Notes: a model not told the origin generated them from the sequence alone. 64,000 bases of DNA from Nocardioides pantholopis (GCF_003710085.1 NZ_CP033324.1:3721501-3785500); one strand, 5' to 3'; counted from the first letter of the stretch, positions 55,207 to 62,875 are shown. Made by a program: numbers and translations.

Positions 55207-56360
55207 GGCCACCCGTGAGGATCGTGATCGCCAGCGACAAGTTCAAGGGCTCGCTCACCGCCGCCGAGGTCGCCGAGGCGCTGACGGCGGGGCTGCGCCG
55301 GGCGGTCCGGGACGTCGTCGTCGAGCGGGTCCCGGTCGCCGACGGCGGCGACGGCACGCTGGCCGCCGCACTCGAGGCGGGTTACGAGCGCTGCCCGGTG
55401 ACCGTCGACGGCCCGACCGGGGAGCCGGTCGAGACCGCCTTCGCCCGGCAGGGCGACCTGGCGGTCGTGGAGCTCGCGGACGCCTCCGGCCTGCTCCGGC
55501 TGCCCGGCGCGTTCGCACCGCTGACGGCGAGCACGATCGGCACCGGCCAGCTCCTGGCGGCCGCGATCGACGCGGGCTGCCGCGACATCGTGCTCGGCGT
55601 GGGCGGCAGCTGCTCCACCGAAGGCGGCGCCGGCCTCGCGGTGGGCCTGGGCGCCCGGATCCTGGACGCGTCGGGTAGGCCGCTGCCGCCCGGCGGTGCG
55701 GCGCTGGCCTCGGCGGCGGCCCTGGACCTCGCTCCCCTGCGCGCGCGCCTCAGCGGCGTACGGGTCACGCTCGCGTCCGACGTCGACAACCCGTTGCTCG
55801 GCCCGTCGGGCGCGGCCGCCGTCTACGGCCCCCAGAAGGGCGCGGCGCCCGACGACGTCGCGGTGCTCGAGAAGGCGCTGACCGTGTGGGCGGAGCTGGT
55901 GGCGGAGACGACCGGCCGGGACCTGCGCGCCGGCCCCGGTGCGGGCGCGGCCGGAGGCGCCGGCTTCGGCGCGCTCGCCCTGCTGGACGCCGCGATGCGC
56001 CCGGGCGTGGAGACCGTGCTGTCACTGGTCGACTTCGACGCCGCGGTCGCGGACGCGGACCTGGTGATCACCGGCGAGGGCTCTCTCGACGAGCAGACGC
56101 TGCACGGCAAGGCCCCCGTCGGCGTCGCCGCCGCCTGCCGCCGCCTCGGCGTACCGGTCGTCGCCGTCTGCGGCCGTACGACGCTCGCGCCTTCCGCTCT
56201 CAAGTCCGCGGGCTTCGCCGGGACCTGGGCGCTGACCGACCTGGAGCCGGACCCGGCGCGGTGCATGGTGGACGCACGGACGTTGCTGGAGCGGACCGGC
56301 GAGGCGATCGGGGATCAGGTGATGCCTTCCGGCAGGCTCAAGGGCGCCACCGCTCCCTGA
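55203..56360 (+). CDS. Glycerate kinase (GarK/GlxK family)
   Basis: A 385-residue kinase giving 2- or 3-phosphoglycerate from glycerate: IVIASDKFKGSLTAAEVAEAL, VPVADGGDGTLAA, LGVGGSCSTEGGAG and ITGEGSLDEQTLHGKAPVGVA are the family's conserved blocks. ATG 55203 overlaps the LacI-type stop by four bases (a GTG at 55215 is the alternative). Its place suggests that glycerate is an end product of the locus's pathway. Confidence 0.92.
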   Translation: MRPPVRIVIASDKFKGSLTAAEVAEALTAGLRRAVRDVVVERVPVADGGDGTLAAALEAGYERCPVTVDGPTGEPVETAFARQGDLAVVELADASGLLRLPGAFAPLTASTIGTGQLLAAAIDAGCRDIVLGVGGSCSTEGGAGLAVGLGARILDASGRPLPPGGAALASAAALDLAPLRARLSGVRVTLASDVDNPLLGPSGAAAVYGPQKGAAPDDVAVLEKALTVWAELVAETTGRDLRAGPGAGAAGGAGFGALALLDAAMRPGVETVLSLVDFDAAVADADLVITGEGSLDEQTLHGKAPVGVAAACRRLGVPVVAVCGRTTLAPSALKSAGFAGTWALTDLEPDPARCMVDARTLLERTGEAIGDQVMPSGRLKGATAP

Positions 56361-56446
56361 TCTCGGTAGTCGAGCCGCACGAGGCGGCGCTGCCCACCGC
56401 CCAGTCAGACGCACCATCGAACGGCCCCATAACGGACGTCGTCGGA
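56361..56446. other. Short convergent gap with no clear terminator
   Basis: 86 bases between glycerate kinase and the KTSC gene. I see no hairpin comparable to those at 40524 and 42701. GC drops here, marking the left edge of the accessory island. Confidence 0.4.
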
Positions 56447-56659
56447 CTACGCCGCTGCCACGCGATGGTAGTGGTGTGCCTTGACATGGAAGCCAGTACG
56501 ACGCCACGGGTGCGGCAGCAGGATCTGCTTGAACAGCGGGTACGCGACGTCGAGGTAGTCGTAAACGCCGCCGCTGTGGAACGGGACCCGCATGGTGCGA
56601 GTGTCGGCGTCATACCCGACAGCGCTCAGGTTGTTTGAGACAATTGGTTGCATCCTCAC
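56447..56659 (-). CDS. KTSC-domain protein
   Basis: A 70-residue protein matching the KTSC domain: MQPIVSNNLSAVGYDADTRTMRVPFHSGGVYDYLDVAYPLFKQILL ... HVKAHHYHRV. The family is named for its lysyl-tRNA synthetase C-terminal relation and is found in phage, plasmid and genomic-island proteins; function unknown. GTG 56659 is preceded by AGGAGG at eight bases; ATG 56653 is the alternative. Confidence 0.75.
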   Translation of the reverse strand: MRMQPIVSNNLSAVGYDADTRTMRVPFHSGGVYDYLDVAYPLFKQILLPHPWRRTGFHVKAHHYHRVAAA

Positions 56660-56841
56660 TTTTCTTTCCTCCTCCCTTGGGCCTGTTGATCAATGGTGTA
56701 ACTGACTTGCGGCGCCGGGTCGCGGGCCAGACCGTCCGAGGCCCATGAGCGAGCTGCGGTTTCCGGGTGCGGCGACGCTGCAGGCACCGAGCGAGGTCGG
56801 GGGCGACTTGGACACGGTCAGGTGCCAGCCGCCCCCGAGTG
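56660..56841. other. Intergenic, accessory island, no gene seen
   Basis: 182 bases between two minus-strand genes. It holds the CT-rich strand of the KTSC ribosome site (56661-56680) and otherwise nothing I can name. No tRNA or repeat is seen. Confidence 0.4.
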
Positions 56842-56997
56842 TCACTTCTCGTTGCGGACGCCCTTGTGCTGGTTCGAGCTGCCGTTCATGATGCGACCCG
56901 TTGCGGCGTCTCGCTTGAACCAGGTCTTGCCGACCTTGAACTCGCTGCGACTCTTCACCGCGCCGACGCGGTGCCCGCGCCCCGTGTTCTTCGCCAT
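56842..56997 (-). CDS. Small basic protein, 51 aa
   Basis: A 51-residue, lysine/arginine-rich protein: MAKNTGRGHRVGAVKSRSEFKVGKTWFKRDAATGRIMNGSS... The pattern M-A-K-N-T-G-x-G ... V-G-A-V-K-x-R-S ... W-x-K-R-D-x-x-T-G-R recurs in small actinobacterial and phage-linked proteins of unknown function; it could bind nucleic acid. ATG 56997 follows GAGGAGGTGG, a strong ribosome site. Confidence 0.6.
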   Translation of the reverse strand: MAKNTGRGHRVGAVKSRSEFKVGKTWFKRDAATGRIMNGSSNQHKGVRNEK

Positions 56998-57078
56998 CCG
57001 TTCCACCTCCTCCCCGAGAGCCACCGACCGAGGTCTCGATGTCCTCTCACCTAGTAGTCGAGGCAGGTAGCCGGATGT

Positions 57079-58098
57079 TTAGCGGCACTCCTCGCAGCGA
57101 CCGTCCTCGAGGAGATGCGGGAGGTACTTCATGCCGCACCCGCCCGCGCACAGGGCCTCCCGCGACGCGCGACGTCCGCATCGGCACTTTCCGCACGTGG
57201 GGCAGTACGGTTCCCCGCAGTCCACGCACGGCCACGCACGAACAGTTCGCTCGACCCCGCAACACCGAAAGGTCCCCTCAGGTCGTTGGTCGAAATCGCG
57301 GCTTACCTGAGGGTGGAACACGTCAACGCCCCACAGGTCATCGTCGACCAGAACCGCAACGGTGCGGCGGTCCCCCGCATACGCATCGATGTAAAAGTCG
57401 GCGCGGCTTCCCCACGATGTCGCCCAGAACGAACGGCGGGTGAACGTCGCGCCGGAGGTCAGCCCACCCAGCGGGTGCGCAGCCGGCAGTGTCTGCCTCG
57501 GCCACGGGTGCACCGTCGGCCACCCGTGCTCAGGGTCAGGGTGAACGCTCGCGTACGTGACCACGTTCGTCGCCTGGTCAAGAACGATGACGGCGCCGAG
57601 CGTCGGAAGCCGGCCCGCTAGCGCAATGGCGCACGCCGGGACGCTCGCATTCGTGGCTTGGTACAGCTCAGCCACGTGACGTGCTCGCACCGGGCCGGCG
57701 CCGATGATGCGCGTCACTATTTCATCGGGGAACAGGAGTCGGGACGCGAGCCGGTCACACAGCGTCTCGAGCGCAACCGCGGCATCGGGCTGGTCAGCCA
57801 ACCAGTCGATAATGTCATCGATGTCGGCCACCAGAGAGTGGCCGAGTTCGTGCGCCAGCGTGAAGTTCTCTCGCCGGTTCCCGGTGGCCGCGTAAAGGAT
57901 GACGCCGTCCTTCAGGAACGACACCCCATCGCAAGTGCCGCCGTCGTCGCGCTGCTCGGTGAGATGGTCGGCGGCACGCACCTTCAACCCGAACTCCACG
58001 TTCAGGGTCCGGAGCGGGTCAGCGGCAAAGCTCGCCTGAATCGGCTCGTCGACTTCGCCCAAAGCCCGGTCGACACAGTCCTCCATGGTCTCTAACAC
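57079..58098 (-). CDS. ImmA/IrrE-family metallopeptidase with cysteine-rich tail
   Basis: A 339-residue protein. Residues ~20-130 carry the ImmA/IrrE protease: zinc motif H83-E-x-x-H87 (LAHELGHSL) and third ligand glutamate E111 in the following helix (ALETLCDRLASRLLFP), the IrrE pattern. A middle region of ~130 residues has FYIDAYAGDRRTVAVLVDDDLWGVDVFH. The last ~60 residues have 14 cysteines in C-x-x-C pairs (e.g. CVDCGEPYCPTCGKCRCG, CGMKYLPHLLEDGRCEEC), suggesting zinc ribbons. Start is GTG 58098 or ATG 58086. Downstream of the HTH gene by nine bases: probably cuts that regulator. Confidence 0.82.
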   Translation of the reverse strand: MLETMEDCVDRALGEVDEPIQASFAADPLRTLNVEFGLKVRAADHLTEQRDDGGTCDGVSFLKDGVILYAATGNRRENFTLAHELGHSLVADIDDIIDWLADQPDAAVALETLCDRLASRLLFPDEIVTRIIGAGPVRARHVAELYQATNASVPACAIALAGRLPTLGAVIVLDQATNVVTYASVHPDPEHGWPTVHPWPRQTLPAAHPLGGLTSGATFTRRSFWATSWGSRADFYIDAYAGDRRTVAVLVDDDLWGVDVFHPQVSRDFDQRPEGTFRCCGVERTVRAWPCVDCGEPYCPTCGKCRCGRRASREALCAGGCGMKYLPHLLEDGRCEECR

Positions 58099-58107
58099 GA
58101 ATGATCC

Positions 58108-58803
58108 CTAGTCGGACTCAAGCGCATCGACAAGACCCTCAACGGCCGACAACATCTGCTCGGCGTTGGGCTGGTCGCCGCGATGAACTGTGGCCAGCAT
58201 CCGTGCGTGCAGTGCCGACTCGGCCATCTTCTGGGTCATGTTCTGAAGAGCTGCGAACCGCTCGGCCAGACCTCGGAACCGAACTGTTCCGGCGACCTCG
58301 TTCGCAACGTCAGCTGCCACGACTTCCGCGCCAGCCCCAGACTTCACAGCCCCACGTGCAGGAGCCGTGAGGCGGTCAGCGTCCGTGTGCAGGACGTCCG
58401 CGACAGCGCGCACCAAAGCCGGCGGCACAACCGCGGCCCCACGCGTCTCCCATCCGAGCACGTCGACAGCACTCACCGACCAACCGCGACGGGTCAGGCG
58501 GTCAGCCAAAACCGACGCCTTCACCCCGGCACCCGACCGGACACGCTTCAGCGCAGCCGGGTCCAGCTGATACCCAGCATCAGGCACGAGACCCAGCAGC
58601 GCAGCTACCGGGTCGTCCTCCAAAGCCGGCGCCCCATGGGCGTCCTCCCACACCAGGTCGGCGACATTCAGCAGACGACGCGCGGCAGCCTGCTCAGCTT
58701 CAGGCAGCGTGCTCAACAGACTTTCACGCTCCGCACCTGGAGGCAGCTCCAAGAGCCGCGCCATGCGACCGCTGTCGTCACCGTGCTGCTCTTCATGACT
58801 CAC
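58108..58803 (-). CDS. HTH regulator (XRE-like), anti-sigma or repressor partner
   Basis: A 231-residue protein. Residues ~12-75 are helical and acidic (LLELPPGAERESLLSTLPEAEQAAARRLLNVADLVWEDAHGAPALEDDPVAALLGLVPD). Residues ~81-146 form an XRE-type HTH (DPAALKRVRSGAGVKASVLADRLTRRGWSVSAVDVLGWETRGAAVVPPALVRAVADVLHTD). The rest is helical. GTG overlaps the sigma factor stop by four bases. By position it may bind the sigma factor or DNA and be removed by the protease; the binding partner is not shown. Confidence 0.65.
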   Translation of the reverse strand: MSHEEQHGDDSGRMARLLELPPGAERESLLSTLPEAEQAAARRLLNVADLVWEDAHGAPALEDDPVAALLGLVPDAGYQLDPAALKRVRSGAGVKASVLADRLTRRGWSVSAVDVLGWETRGAAVVPPALVRAVADVLHTDADRLTAPARGAVKSGAGAEVVAADVANEVAGTVRFRGLAERFAALQNMTQKMAESALHARMLATVHRGDQPNAEQMLSAVEGLVDALESD

Positions 58804-59396
58804 AAACTCACCCCCTTCGCTTCCAATATTGTCGCCAACTTCTTGTACGCGGTCGTCTTCAACTGACTGATACGACCAGGCGTCAACCCAAGCTCCCGCG
58901 CAATCTGCGCTTGGCTCTGTTCGCCGTAGTACATCCGGCGAACGACCGCACGCTGGTCATCGGGAAGTTCGCTGATAGCCGCACGAGCCGCAGCGACCTT
59001 GAGCTCACGCTCCTCGACGGCGACGAACTCGCCCTCCACGTCAACGTCAGCCGCGACAGCGGGCCGCTCCGAGAGCTCAATGACATCCGGACCGGCATAC
59101 CTGGTCTCCCCAAGCTTCCCCACGTCGATAGCGCGACGTTTCACCGTCGACACCAACAACGCGACCCAACTCGACACCTGTGCCGGCGGGTGCCGCCACA
59201 CCGACAGAACCGCCTCCTGCACTACGTCCGGCGCATGCGACTCCAGGCCAAAGGGACGCAACGCCGCCGCGGCAACTCGATGCAGCATGTCCCGGTTCTC
59301 GGCGTAGGCCACCTCAAAGTCGGGAACGCCACCCGACTCGGGTCGCTCGCCTGGCTCTTCGTCCCCGTCACCGCTACTGGTCCCGCCTGAGCTCAT
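58800..59396 (-). CDS. Sigma-70-family RNA polymerase sigma factor (short, ECF-like)
   Basis: A 198-residue sigma factor. Residues 1-25 are acidic and disordered. Region 2 spans ~27-92 (LHRVAAAALRPFGLESHAPDVVQEAVLSVWRHPPAQVSSWVALLVSTVKRRAID), including the D-V-V-Q-E-A polymerase contact. Region 4 spans ~135-190 (AAISELPDDQRAVVRRMYYGEQSQAQIARELGLTPGRISQLKTTAYKKL). Two-domain layout as in ECF factors. ATG 59396 follows GAGGTGA. First gene of an operon with the HTH protein and protease; a promoter is seen at 59562-59589. Confidence 0.85.
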   Translation of the reverse strand: MSSGGTSSGDGDEEPGERPESGGVPDFEVAYAENRDMLHRVAAAALRPFGLESHAPDVVQEAVLSVWRHPPAQVSSWVALLVSTVKRRAIDVGKLGETRYAGPDVIELSERPAVAADVDVEGEFVAVEERELKVAAARAAISELPDDQRAVVRRMYYGEQSQAQIARELGLTPGRISQLKTTAYKKLATILEAKGVSL

Positions 59397-59561
59397 CGCA
59401 CCGTCACCTCGGATTAGGTCCGCAACCGCCGCACACACCCACGTCGCAAAGGGCGCATACCGAGCAGTCGACGCAGCCCACTCGACGTTTAGCCGACACC
59501 CTCGAATTCTCCGGCAACCCCGGGTCGCTAGCCGTAAGACGCGCGCAAATTCGGGTGTAGG

Positions 59562-59589
59562 CCTATACAACTCACCGGCACCCGTTCAA
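59562..59589 (-). promoter_or_regulatory. Promoter of the sigma-HTH-protease operon
   Basis: On the minus strand TTGAAC (59584-59589), 16 bases, TATAGG (59562-59567): close to a vegetative sigma consensus. It gives a leader of roughly 160 bases before the ATG at 59396. Confidence 0.45.
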
Positions 59590-59634
59590 CCTCCTCTCGT
59601 TCGGAGGGGTCTGCTAGACGGCGGGTGGCATCTA

Positions 59635-59649
59635 CAGGCGAGTCGCCTG
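59635..59649. terminator. 15-base palindrome, possible terminator of the HNH gene
   Basis: CAGGCGA, one base, TCGCCTG, 72 bases after the HNH gene's stop in its direction of reading. In RNA it would fold as a short stem. It might equally be an operator. Confidence 0.35.
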
Positions 59650-59720
59650 ACCTGTATCAAACCCCTGCGTCCTTCCGCCGCGATGGGGCGTCCCGGTCGG
59701 GCCGGGGTGCCAGGGGCGGT

Positions 59721-60989
59721 CTAACACCGTCGGTGGAAGGCGATCTTCCCGCCCGACAGCACCCTGGTCTCGTACGCAGGGTCGTGGGCGCGGGCGTGGT
59801 GGCGGGGGCAGAGCAGGCGGCCGTTGGTCAGGCTGGTCTCGCCGCCGAGGTGCCAGGGGATGACGTGGTGGCCGTGGCACAGGCCGGGTGGCCAGTCGCA
59901 TCCTTCGGCGGTGCAGCCGCCGTCACGTAGGCCCATCGCGGTCCGCTGGGCCTTGGTGAACAGCCGGCGGGTGCGGCCCACGTCGAGGGGCTGGCCGGCG
60001 CCGTCGAGGACGGCGGGGATGATCCCGGCCTCGCACGCCAGCCGCCTCGCCTCGGAGGCGGAGATGGTCTCGCCGGTGGCCAGCTGCGCGGCCCGGAGTC
60101 CGCCGACCAGCGACTCCATCTCCATCGTGACCACGATCGTGGCCGCGACGCCGCCGGCGTCGGGGAGCCGATCGACCGGGTAGCGCTCCACGTACTCGCA
60201 GAACGCCTGACCCATCCGCTCCGGACCCGGCCGCCGCTCACCGGCCCCAGTTCCGGCGCCGTTCACGGCGTGCTGGTGCTTGGGGGCGGCGATCGCCAGC
60301 AGCGCGGTGCGGAGCATTGCCGCGTGGTGGGTCGGGATCGTGAACCGGCCATAAGTCTTGCCGTGTCCGTCGTCGGACATCGTGAGCCGGGCGGCGGCGC
60401 GGGCGGCGGCCTCCTCCCGCTCCAGTCGGGCGGCCTCCACTGCGTCGGCGTGCTCGGGGGCGATGACCTCGATCAGCCGCTTGCCCAGTCTGCGCAGCGC
60501 GATGGCGTCGTGGTGGCGGGCCTGGCCGAGGAGGAACTCCTCGGCCCGCACCCGGGCGTCCTCGTCGACGTACTCCGCGGGAAGGTCCTCGACCGCGTCC
60601 ACGATCACCTGGGCCTGGTCCAGGTTGACCCGGCCCGCGGCGAGGGCATCCCGGACCGGGTCGTGGCGCGGCGTGTCCAAGGCCCGGGCCAGCCGCATCA
60701 ACCGGTGTGCCTCCGGGCGGGTCAACCGTGCCTCGTGGGCCCACCAGTTCGCCGTACTCGTCGCGCCCACAGCGGCGCCGGTCTCGACGGTGTGGGCCTG
60801 GGCCGCGACCCGGAGCCGCAGCTCGTGGAGTCGCGCGATCTCGGACGTCAGATCCAGCAGCGCGGCCCCCGCCTCGGCCGCGTCCAGCGACCACACCGGA
60901 GCCTCGGCCACCCCGTCCAACGCCTCCTGCACGTACGCCACCGCCCGGGCCACCGGATGCCCAGATCGAGGTGCGAACGCTGCCGTCAT
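59721..60989 (-). CDS. HNH endonuclease with DUF222 domain
   Basis: A 422-residue protein. The N-terminal ~300 residues match DUF222 (LHELRLRVAAQAHTVETG ... WWAHEARLTRPEAHRLMRLARALD ... VNLDQAQVIVDAVEDLP). The C-terminus carries the HNH nuclease: CTAEGCDWPPGLCHGHHVIPWHLGGETSLTNGRLLCPRHHARAHD. Many Actinobacteria hold several near-identical copies. The function is unknown (mobile-element or DNA-repair like). ATG 60989 chosen. Confidence 0.85.
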   Translation of the reverse strand: MTAAFAPRSGHPVARAVAYVQEALDGVAEAPVWSLDAAEAGAALLDLTSEIARLHELRLRVAAQAHTVETGAAVGATSTANWWAHEARLTRPEAHRLMRLARALDTPRHDPVRDALAAGRVNLDQAQVIVDAVEDLPAEYVDEDARVRAEEFLLGQARHHDAIALRRLGKRLIEVIAPEHADAVEAARLEREEAAARAAARLTMSDDGHGKTYGRFTIPTHHAAMLRTALLAIAAPKHQHAVNGAGTGAGERRPGPERMGQAFCEYVERYPVDRLPDAGGVAATIVVTMEMESLVGGLRAAQLATGETISASEARRLACEAGIIPAVLDGAGQPLDVGRTRRLFTKAQRTAMGLRDGGCTAEGCDWPPGLCHGHHVIPWHLGGETSLTNGRLLCPRHHARAHDPAYETRVLSGGKIAFHRRC

Positions 60990-61120
60990 GTGACCTACTA
61001 CACCACCGACCACCGACAGTTCTGATCGGCTGTTCCCCCAGGTCAGACCCCCTGTGGACAACTGCCGAACCGGGCCGAGACAGCGACGCTTGCCCCCCGC
61101 CTCCCGGGGTACGGGGAGCC

Positions 61121-61240
61121 ATGAGAGAGCCGCCCGAGCGACCTGCCCAGCCCGGCGCCGAGACGCACGTCGCCCAGGACGTCGCCGGGAGCCCCCACGC
61201 TGCCGGGGAGCTCGTCATCGCGGAGCCCGGCGAGGTCTGA
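61121..61240 (+). CDS. Possible 39-aa protein
   Basis: ATG 61121 after GGGGAGCC, 39 residues (MREPPERPAQPGAETHVAQ...), ending before the Mut7-C gene with 16 bases between. Only codon position GC and spacing support it. It could be a leader ORF or by chance. Confidence 0.25.
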   Translation: MREPPERPAQPGAETHVAQDVAGSPHAAGELVIAEPGEV

Positions 61241-61256
61241 GGGGCGCTGCCCGGTC

Positions 61257-61967
61257 ATGCCCGCTGACGCCGTGACGCTGGTGGTGCCGGGGCCGCTGCA
61301 GTTCTTCCTGCCGGCCAAGCACCGGGGCGCGGAGCAGGTGCTGCCGGCGGACGGCACCTCCACGGTCGGGCACCTGCTCGCCTCGCTCGGCGTGCCCCGG
61401 ACCGAGGTCGGCGAGCTGCGGGCGGGCGGCGTACCGGTGCCGCTGTCCTACCGCCCGGCGCCCGGTGACCGGATCGAGGTCGCCGCGGCACGCCGGCCGC
61501 AGGCCGCGCCGACGTCACCTCCCCGGTTCGTGCTCGACGTCCACCTCGGCACCCTGGCCCGCCGGCTGCGGCTGCTCGGCCTGGACACGGCGTACGCCGC
61601 GAACGCCGACGACGACGAGCTGCTCGAGACGTCGCTGCGCGAGCAGCGGATCCTGCTCACCCGGGACCGGGGACTGCTGCACCGCCGCGCCCTGCGCTGG
61701 GGCGCGCACGTCAACACCCAGGTGCCCGACGACCAGCTGCGCGAGGTGCTCGCGCGCTTCGCGCCGCCGCTGGCGCCGGGGACCCGGTGCCCCTCGTGCA
61801 ACGGCGAGCTGCACGCCGTCCCGAAGACCGAGGTCGAGTCGCTGCTGCGACCCGGCACCCGGCGCAGCTACGAGACGTTCCACCGCTGTGCGGCCTGCGG
61901 GCAGGTCTACTGGGACGGCGCTCACGGCACCCGGCTGCGCCGCATCGTCGACGCGGCGACCGGCTGA
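61257..61967 (+). CDS. Mut7-C ubiquitin/RNase domain protein
   Basis: A 236-residue protein. Residues ~5-80 form a ubiquitin-like MoaD/ThiS-type domain (LVVPGPLQFFLPAKHRGAE ... YRPAPGDRIEVA). Residues ~92-235 form the Mut7-C PIN-like RNase: FVLDVHLGTLARRLRLLGLDTAYAANADDDELLETSLREQRILLTRDRGLL, with acidic residues for metal, and a zinc ribbon (CPSCNGEL ... CAACGQVYWDGAH). The fused form is the usual bacterial architecture. Likely an RNA-cutting enzyme; the substrate is unknown. Confidence 0.85.
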   Translation: MPADAVTLVVPGPLQFFLPAKHRGAEQVLPADGTSTVGHLLASLGVPRTEVGELRAGGVPVPLSYRPAPGDRIEVAAARRPQAAPTSPPRFVLDVHLGTLARRLRLLGLDTAYAANADDDELLETSLREQRILLTRDRGLLHRRALRWGAHVNTQVPDDQLREVLARFAPPLAPGTRCPSCNGELHAVPKTEVESLLRPGTRRSYETFHRCAACGQVYWDGAHGTRLRRIVDAATG

Positions 61968-62048
61968 GCCCGGGCGAGGTTGCGGGCTGTTGTCGACGGT
62001 GTCGACCCCGAGTTCGTCATCGAGCCGGCCCGATGACGACGCTCGTCG

Positions 62049-62738
62049 TCACCACGCGAGCTCCCCGTCCTCGTCGCTCAGGGTGCCGGTCGGCCCGTCC
62101 GGGCCGAGGGTCGCCATCCGGACGACGACCCGGGCGCTCTCCTCGACGGGCCGCCCGCCCGCCATCCCCGCGGTCATGTCGGTGGCGGTGAAGCCCGGCT
62201 CGACGGCGTTGAACCTGATGCCGGGCTCGGCCTTCGCGTACTGGAGCGTGAGCATGGTGGCCGCCGACTTCGACGCCGCATAGAGCGGGGCGACGATGCC
62301 GTGCTCGGCACGCTCGGGGTTCGTGGTCGCCCAGAACGACCCCATGCTGCTGGAGACGGTGACCACCACCGGGTGCTCGGAGCGGCGCAGCAGCGGGAGC
62401 GCCGCCGTGGTGACCCGGACGATGCCGACCACATTGGTGTCGAAGACGCCCAGCGCCGTCGGACCGTCGGGGTCCGGGTCGGTGTTCATGACTCCCGCGT
62501 TGTGGACCAGCACGTCGAGCCGGCCCTCGGCCTCCTCGATCGTGGCCAGGGCGGCGCGCACCGACGCCTCGTCGGCGACGTCGAGCTGGACGAACCGTGC
62601 GCCCAGCGCGGCGGCGGCCTTCCCGCCCCGCTCGGCGTCGCGCGCGCCGACGTACACCTCGTGGCCGAGGTCGAGGAGCTGGCGGGCGGTGGCGAAGCCG
62701 ATGCCCTTGTTCGCGCCGGTGATCAGGGTGACGGTCAT
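62049..62738 (-). CDS. SDR-family oxidoreductase
   Basis: A 229-residue classical SDR: cofactor motif TGANKGIGFATA, NNAG-type VLVHNAGVMN, catalytic Ser in VTVSSSMGSF and Tyr-x-x-x-Lys in YAASKSAATM. It likely reduces or oxidises a small carbonyl compound. Divergent from an XRE regulator across 137 bases, which probably controls it. Confidence 0.87.
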   Translation of the reverse strand: MTVTLITGANKGIGFATARQLLDLGHEVYVGARDAERGGKAAAALGARFVQLDVADEASVRAALATIEEAEGRLDVLVHNAGVMNTDPDPDGPTALGVFDTNVVGIVRVTTAALPLLRRSEHPVVVTVSSSMGSFWATTNPERAEHGIVAPLYAASKSAATMLTLQYAKAEPGIRFNAVEPGFTATDMTAGMAGGRPVEESARVVVRMATLGPDGPTGTLSDEDGELAW

Positions 62739-62806
62739 GGGAGTCCTTCCGTGGGGATGCCCCGGGTGGGCAGGACGCGACGCTAGGCGCGCTCGCGGCC
62801 GGCAGG

Positions 62807-62850
62807 CAGGACCCCGTCGGGCCGGGGGAGCGACAGGACCCCCCTTCGGG
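62807..62850. repeat. Imperfect direct repeat in the SDR/XRE intergenic region
   Basis: CAGGACCCCGTCGGG (62807-62821) and CAGGACCCCCCTTCGGG (62834-62850) are direct copies 27 bases apart, near three helical turns. A GGACC..GGTCC inverted pair (62849-62864) follows. Likely binding sites of the divergent XRE regulator (inference). Confidence 0.45.
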
Positions 62851-62864
62851 ACCCGTTGCGGTCC

Positions 62865-62870
62865 TAGGCT
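62865..62870 (+). promoter_or_regulatory. -10 box TAGGCT for the XRE regulator (leaderless)
   Basis: TAGGCT is followed by five bases and the GTG at 62876. Confidence 0.4.
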
Positions 62871-62875
62871 GAGGC

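Larger units (their letters stand above)
59397..59720. other. Intergenic region with promoter and inverted repeats (324 bp, no gene)
   Basis: No gene seen. It holds the sigma operon promoter (59562-59589, minus), an imperfect inverted repeat ACACCC..GAATT around 59503-59558, a CCTCC..GGAGG hairpin at 59590-59607, and a 15-base palindrome at 59635-59649. The GC content is lower than in flanking genes. Confidence 0.5.

Noticed and set aside
56660-57078. tRNA or attachment site in the accessory island
   Set aside because: No cloverleaf and no direct repeats at the edges were found by eye.
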